Assembly: GCA_946533615.1 (NCBI GenBank)
Contig: CAMNBY010000065.1
Location: forward strand, 1-8,472
Reading direction: 5' to 3'
DNA length: 8,472 nucleotides
DNA from: an uncultured Clostridia bacterium
GTDB taxonomy: Bacteria; Bacillota; Clostridia; Oscillospirales; Ruminococcaceae
This document shows positions 5,385 through 8,472 of the stretch, in pieces. Made by a program: the position numbers and the translations under genes. The notes under the pieces are model-generated. The model did not search any database. It was not told the origin of the DNA and saw only the letters and a program-made list of their open reading frames with translations. Each line of letters begins with the position of its first letter. The first letter of the stretch is position 1.

Positions 5385-6719
5385 TTATCTGCCAAGCCTT
5401 GCCTCAAGCTCGGCCTTTCTGTCCTCGTAGCCGGGCTTGCCGAGCAGCGCGAACATATTCTTCTTGTAGCTCTCAACACCGGGCTGATTGAAGGGATTAA
5501 CGCCCAGCATATAGCCGGATATAGCGCAGGCCTTTTCAAAGAAGTAGATCAGCTCACCCAGGTTTTCCTCATCGGGAGCATCCATCTCGAGCACAAGATT
5601 AGGAACGCCGCCCTCGGTGTGAGCCAGTATAGTGCCCTCAAAAGCTCTCCTGTTTACAACAGACATATTCTGGTTGGTCAGGAAGTTCAGGCCGTCAAGG
5701 TTGTCCTTGTCGTCCTCAAGGAAAAGATCCTGCTTGGGCTGCTTGATGTCAACGACGGTCTCGAACATGATCCTCGAGCCGTCCTGAATGAACTGACCAA
5801 GAGAGTGCAGATCGGTCGAGAAGGTCGCAGACGAGGGGAAGATGCCCTTCTGATCCTTGCCTTCGCTCTCGCCGAAGAGCTGCTTCCACCACTCGCTCAT
5901 CATTGTGAAGCTGGGATCATAGGTGATAAGCATTTCAACGCTCTTGCCCTTGTTGTAGAATATGTTGCGCAGGGCAGCATACTTGTAGCAGTCATTGCCG
6001 TCATCGGCAGCATACTTCTCTCTTGCCTTCTGAGCTCCCTGCATCAGCTTATCTATGTCGCAGCCTGCACAGGCGATAGGCAGCAGGCCGACAGCTGTGA
6101 GTACAGAAAATCTTCCGCCTACATCATCGGGTACCACAAATGTCTCGTAGCCTTCGGTGTCAGAGAGCTCCTTGAGGGTGCCCTTGGCCTTGTCGGTGGT
6201 GGCAAAGATCCTCTCCTTGGCGCCGTCCTTGCCGTATTTCTTTTCAAGCAGCTGCTTGAAGATACGGAATGCCAGCGCAGGCTCGGTGGTAGTGCCGGAC
6301 TTTGAGATGATGTTCACGCAGATATCCTTGCCCTCACAGATAGAAAGCACCTGATTGAGGTAAGTCGGGCTAATGTTGTTACCAACATAGTAGATATCGG
6401 GTGTATCCTTTTTAAGGTTATTATAGAACGGGCTCTGGAGCAGCTCGATAGCTGCGCGTGCGCCAAGATATGATCCGCCTATTCCGATAACTATAAGAAT
6501 ATCGGCGGTCTTCTTGATCTTCTCTGCGGCAGCCTTGATGCGGGCAAATTCTTCCTTGTCGTAGTTTACGGGAAGATCGACCCAACCGAGAAAATCACTT
6601 CCAAGTCCATTACCTGCAGCTAAGGTATTATGCGCAGCAGTAACGGCAGGTGCGATCGCCTCGAGCTCGTGAGCGGCCACAAAGCGGTCTATATAATTCG
6701 TGTTCAGCTTAATTGACAA
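5385..6719 (-). CDS. pgi: Glucose-6-phosphate isomerase
   Basis: Cytosolic glycolytic enzyme interconverting glucose-6-phosphate and fructose-6-phosphate. The 444-residue protein is of the short bacterial type. Visible blocks are the sugar-phosphate site GIGGSYLGA (79-87) and SKSGTTTEP (139-147), signature VGGRFSVLTAVGLLP (200-214), the catalytic-region GESEGKD (283-289) and DLHSLGQ (303-309), and signature GVNPFNQPGVESYKK (406-420) with the active-site lysine near its end. I set the start at the TTG at 6717-6719 (MSIKLNTNYIDRF), 9 nt after GAAAGGA (6729-6735). A TTG three codons earlier directly abuts that site and is too close. A strong promoter lies just upstream. The P-loop gene follows after 79 nt. 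Identity is certain; the start is likely but rests on spacing. Confidence 0.97.
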   Translation of the reverse strand: MSIKLNTNYIDRFVAAHELEAIAPAVTAAHNTLAAGNGLGSDFLGWVDLPVNYDKEEFARIKAAAEKIKKTADILIVIGIGGSYLGARAAIELLQSPFYNNLKKDTPDIYYVGNNISPTYLNQVLSICEGKDICVNIISKSGTTTEPALAFRIFKQLLEKKYGKDGAKERIFATTDKAKGTLKELSDTEGYETFVVPDDVGGRFSVLTAVGLLPIACAGCDIDKLMQGAQKAREKYAADDGNDCYKYAALRNIFYNKGKSVEMLITYDPSFTMMSEWWKQLFGESEGKDQKGIFPSSATFSTDLHSLGQFIQDGSRIMFETVVDIKQPKQDLFLEDDKDNLDGLNFLTNQNMSVVNRRAFEGTILAHTEGGVPNLVLEMDAPDEENLGELIYFFEKACAISGYMLGVNPFNQPGVESYKKNMFALLGKPGYEDRKAELEARLGR

Positions 6720-6728
6720 CAGTATCAA

Positions 6729-6735
6729 TCCTTTC
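6729..6735 (-). promoter_or_regulatory. pgi ribosome binding site, decides the start
   Basis: GAAAGGA on the minus strand. Nine nt separate it from the TTG at 6717-6719, against zero for the TTG at 6726-6728, which favours the downstream TTG as the pgi start. Confidence 0.65.
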
Positions 6736-6754
6736 TCATAATAAGCTACTATAA

Positions 6755-6783
6755 ATTATACAATATTTCCGCCGATTTTTCAA
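6755..6783 (-). promoter_or_regulatory. Strong sigma-A promoter for pgi
   Basis: Minus strand: -35 TTGAAA (6778-6783), a 17-bp spacer, and -10 TATAAT (6755-6760), an 11/12 match to consensus. Expected transcription start is near 6748, leaving a leader of about 29 nt. An 18-bp imperfect palindrome directly abuts the -35 box on its upstream side. Confidence 0.88.
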
Positions 6784-6801
6784 GCGATTTAATTATCTCG
6801 C
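6784..6801. repeat. 18-bp imperfect palindrome abutting the pgi -35 box
   Basis: GCGA-nn-TAATTA-nn-TCGC, symmetric at 14 of 18 positions, ends one base before the -35 hexamer. The position suits a transcription-factor site. No T-run follows, so it is not a terminator for the gene upstream. No known regulator is assigned. Confidence 0.4.
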
Positions 6802-6833
6802 AACACTTTTGTACACTTATCACAAATTTCTCG

Positions 6834-8006
6834 TCAGCATTTAAGCAGATTTAACCAAATTTTCTTGAATACATACCCGAATGTAACAGGAGCTATGCTC
6901 TCTCCTGTAAAGATCTTAACAGAAAAAGCAAAGCGGTCTCCAACATAATACGAAACGCTGCCGACGACCTCTCCTTTTCCAACGGGCGCTTCAAGCTTTG
7001 CCGGCAATGTGACACGAGCCGTTACGCTCTCTTTATCTTCGGTGTGAAGAGTTATCCCCTGTATATCTCCGTGCTCAAGGGAGCATTCATGCGCCTGACC
7101 ATGAACGGCCTTCAAGGGCCCTGCGGCCTCCTCCGGATAGTCGGGGATAAACAGAACGGTATCGGCAAGTGCCTTGTTCATCAGCCTCTCAGCCTCAGCG
7201 GCAATATCGGCACCCGGATCAGAGCCGAGTATTACCGAACAAATTATTCGGTCTCCCCTTCTTACCGCCTCTGCGGCACACTCACCGCTGTGTTCGAGAG
7301 TGCCTATTTTGAAACCGATCGCTCCCTTGCAGCTGCTGATGAGAGTATTAAGGCTGACAAGCTGTGCTTTGCCTCCGCGTACTTCATCTAACCGGACAGA
7401 AAACGGCGCAAGGCTGTCGGGATGTCTGCACAGCTCAGCGATGAGCAGCGATATATCCGCAGCTGTTGAGACAGTTCCCGGGTCAAGCCCCGAGGAGTCT
7501 TTGAAAACGGTATTTTTCATCCCGAGCCGCAGCGCCTCCGAATTCATCATATCAACAAAAGCCTCCTCCGAGCCTGCGACCCGCTCCGCAAGAGCAACAC
7601 AGGCATCGTTGGCGTTGCCGACCGCTATGGAGCGCATCAGCTCGTCAACTGTGATGACTTCGCCCATATCAAGCCAGATCTGCGCTCCTTGCATCGAATT
7701 TGCCCTCGCCGAGACCGTTGCCGTGTCCGAAAGTGACAGCTCTCCTGACTCTATCTTTTCGACTGCTAAAAGATATACCATCAGCTTTGCAAGATGTCCG
7801 ATCGGGCACTGTTCGCTGCTGTTGTAAGAATATATAAAGCTGCGGCTCCCGACTTCATAAACCGAAGCAGCCGCCGCATTTACGCTCTCCGATTCTCGCT
7901 CGGGCGAATACGTCAGCAGCTGCTCGGCAGGCTCGGCCGCGGGCGCAGCAATGGACATCAGCGCAAAGGCGCAGATTACGGCTGTAAGAAAAGCAAATAC
8001 TTTCAT
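6834..8006 (-). CDS. Secreted D-alanyl-D-alanine carboxypeptidase-like protein with degenerate active site
   Basis: A 390-residue protein of the PBP5/DacF type (peptidase S11 fold). A signal peptide with a hydrophobic core ends near residues 20-25 (IAAPAAE). The transpeptidase-like domain spans about 40-265, a PBP5-C-like beta domain about 280-372, and an amphipathic tail (FKKIWLNLLKC region) could hold it at the membrane. Family landmarks align well (MQGAQIWLDMGE, ANDACVALAE, LGMKNTVFKDSSGLD), yet each catalytic motif is changed: SxxK reads His71-Leu-Ala-Lys74, SxN reads Asn131-Ala-Asn133, and KTG reads Lys233-Ile-Gly235. The nucleophilic serine is absent, so D,D-carboxypeptidase activity is not expected. 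A peptidoglycan-binding or scaffolding role is an inference. The start is the ATG at 8004-8006, 7 nt after GGAGG. It lies between an upstream terminator and the pgi promoter, so it is probably monocistronic; no clear promoter was found for it. Confidence 0.9.
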   Translation of the reverse strand: MKVFAFLTAVICAFALMSIAAPAAEPAEQLLTYSPERESESVNAAAASVYEVGSRSFIYSYNSSEQCPIGHLAKLMVYLLAVEKIESGELSLSDTATVSARANSMQGAQIWLDMGEVITVDELMRSIAVGNANDACVALAERVAGSEEAFVDMMNSEALRLGMKNTVFKDSSGLDPGTVSTAADISLLIAELCRHPDSLAPFSVRLDEVRGGKAQLVSLNTLISSCKGAIGFKIGTLEHSGECAAEAVRRGDRIICSVILGSDPGADIAAEAERLMNKALADTVLFIPDYPEEAAGPLKAVHGQAHECSLEHGDIQGITLHTEDKESVTARVTLPAKLEAPVGKGEVVGSVSYYVGDRFAFSVKIFTGESIAPVTFGYVFKKIWLNLLKC

Positions 8007-8061
8007 TCATATCCCTCCGATACAAGCTTATTCCAAAGCAGAGGAAAATATTTCAGAAGAC

Positions 8062-8091
8062 AAAAAAATCGCGCAGACAAAGCCTGCGCGA
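8062..8091 (-). terminator. Rho-independent terminator after the DHHW-like gene
   Basis: Minus strand: a perfect 8-bp stem TCGCGCAG / CTGCGCGA around a 7-nt loop (8077-8083), followed by seven T residues (8062-8068). It starts 6 nt after the stop codon of the upstream gene. The reverse direction lacks a T-run, so it works on this strand only. Confidence 0.93.
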
Positions 8092-8097
8092 GAAACA

Positions 8098-8472
8098 TCA
8101 AAGCATTTTGTTCATAGCCTCGATCTGTGAGGGCTCGAAGCAGGAAGAGATAGACAAGCCGTAAAGTATATCGGTAGCGCCGACCTCTTCGGCAAAATCA
8201 CTGATATATATATCGGAATATCTGAAATCGCAGACATAGATCTTTTCAAAGCCCGTTGCCAGATAAGGCACGAGCGCATTGCCGTAGCTGTCCTTTATCA
8301 GGACAAGCACGCGGCCGTTGTCAACGTCTGTGTCGATCTCGGTTATCTTATCATCGGTTCCGAGAATACAGCAATAGCAGGCGTCGCCCTGCACCCACTC
8401 ATAGAAAAGCTCGCTGGGTACAGACTCGGTAAAGAACGAATCGTAATCCTTTACAGAATACTCTACAGGAGG
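8098..8472 (-). CDS. DHHW/SGNH-like protein, C-terminal part only
   Basis: The frame is open from the right edge to a TAA-type end at 8098, giving 124 codons; the N-terminal and middle parts lie outside the window. The fragment has the C-terminal block typical of DHHW-family and AlgX/DltD-like SGNH proteins: VLVLIKDSYGNALVPYLA (about 55-72 of the fragment) followed by a strand-rich IYVCDFRYSD. Such proteins are extracytoplasmic and often linked to membrane O-acyltransferases that modify cell-wall or surface polymers. The namesake DHHW motif would lie upstream and cannot be checked here. The GTG at 8392-8394 is an internal valine, not a start, because the frame continues with sensible codons (EWV) to the edge. 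A strong terminator follows. Family call is likely rather than certain. Confidence 0.72.
   Translation of the reverse strand, partial: PPVEYSVKDYDSFFTESVPSELFYEWVQGDACYCCILGTDDKITEIDTDVDNGRVLVLIKDSYGNALVPYLATGFEKIYVCDFRYSDIYISDFAEEVGATDILYGLSISSCFEPSQIEAMNKML

Noticed and set aside
5181..6305. A 374-codon open frame on the plus strand opposite pgi
   Set aside because: It runs antisense through the start of the P-loop gene, the gap and most of pgi, whose protein is unmistakable. It shows no family motif and has no plausible ribosome binding site. It is a codon-usage shadow.
6784..6833. Terminator for the carboxypeptidase-like gene
   Set aside because: Only an imperfect palindrome and a short repeated AAGTGT were found downstream of the stop; no GC-rich stem followed by a T-run is present.
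8025..8051. Sporulation sigma-E-like promoter before the carboxypeptidase-like gene (ATA, 16 nt, AATAAGCT)
   Set aside because: The -10 lacks the leading C of the consensus, the motif is short enough to arise by chance, and the transcript would begin on the ribosome binding site itself. Not called as a feature, though this gene must have some promoter or read-through.
8392..8394. GTG as the start of a 98-residue gene ending at 8098
   Set aside because: The same frame stays open upstream to the window edge with protein-like sequence and no ribosome binding site at this GTG, so the gene is a truncated longer one.
1..8472. tRNA/rRNA genes, CRISPR repeats, insertion sequences, riboswitches, phage or defence genes
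   Set aside because: None was seen on either strand; gaps between genes are at most about 114 nt and are accounted for by promoters, terminators and ribosome binding sites.

Overview
The window looks like chromosomal DNA of a low-to-medium GC Gram-positive bacterium of the class Clostridia, most likely a Ruminococcus-type member of the Oscillospirales. This is inferred from the gene set (DUF512 radical SAM next to der, plsY and gpsA; a DHHW-family protein; a short bacterial-type Pgi), from strong AAGGAGG-type ribosome binding sites, from near-consensus sigma-A promoters and from repeated TTG starts. It cannot be placed to species from sequence alone. Every supportable gene is on the minus strand, so transcription runs from position 8472 toward position 1. 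No RNA gene, mobile element, CRISPR array or phage gene was seen, and no stretch over 300 bases lacks a gene.

In the direction of transcription, the window opens with the C-terminal 124 codons of a DHHW/SGNH-like cell-surface protein (8098-8472), closed by a clear intrinsic terminator (8062-8091). Next is a secreted protein with the fold of a D-alanyl-D-alanine carboxypeptidase (6834-8006). All three of its active-site motifs are altered (SxxK to HxxK, SxN to NxN, KTG to KIG), so it is probably a catalytically dead paralogue. A strong promoter (TTGAAA, 17 bp, TATAAT) then drives pgi (glucose-6-phosphate isomerase) and a small P-loop protein of unknown function (4901-5305). A fully consensus promoter (TTGACA, 17 bp, TATAAT) drives yceD and rpmF, the 23S rRNA accumulation factor and ribosomal protein L32. 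That unit ends at a second intrinsic terminator (4112-4147).

The last block is a tight four-gene run: DUF512 radical SAM protein, der (ribosome-assembly GTPase), plsY and gpsA (cut by the left edge). Gaps are 29, 24 and 3 nt, and the gpsA ribosome binding site lies inside the plsY coding end. GpsA makes sn-glycerol-3-phosphate and PlsY acylates it, so the two genes form the entry to phospholipid synthesis. They sit directly downstream of ribosome-biogenesis genes (yceD, rpmF, der).

Most of the window is conserved housekeeping DNA. The points most worth a second look are the degenerate carboxypeptidase, the unassigned P-loop protein, the radical SAM protein of unknown substrate, and the rpmF terminator, which leaves only 36 nt before the next start codon.
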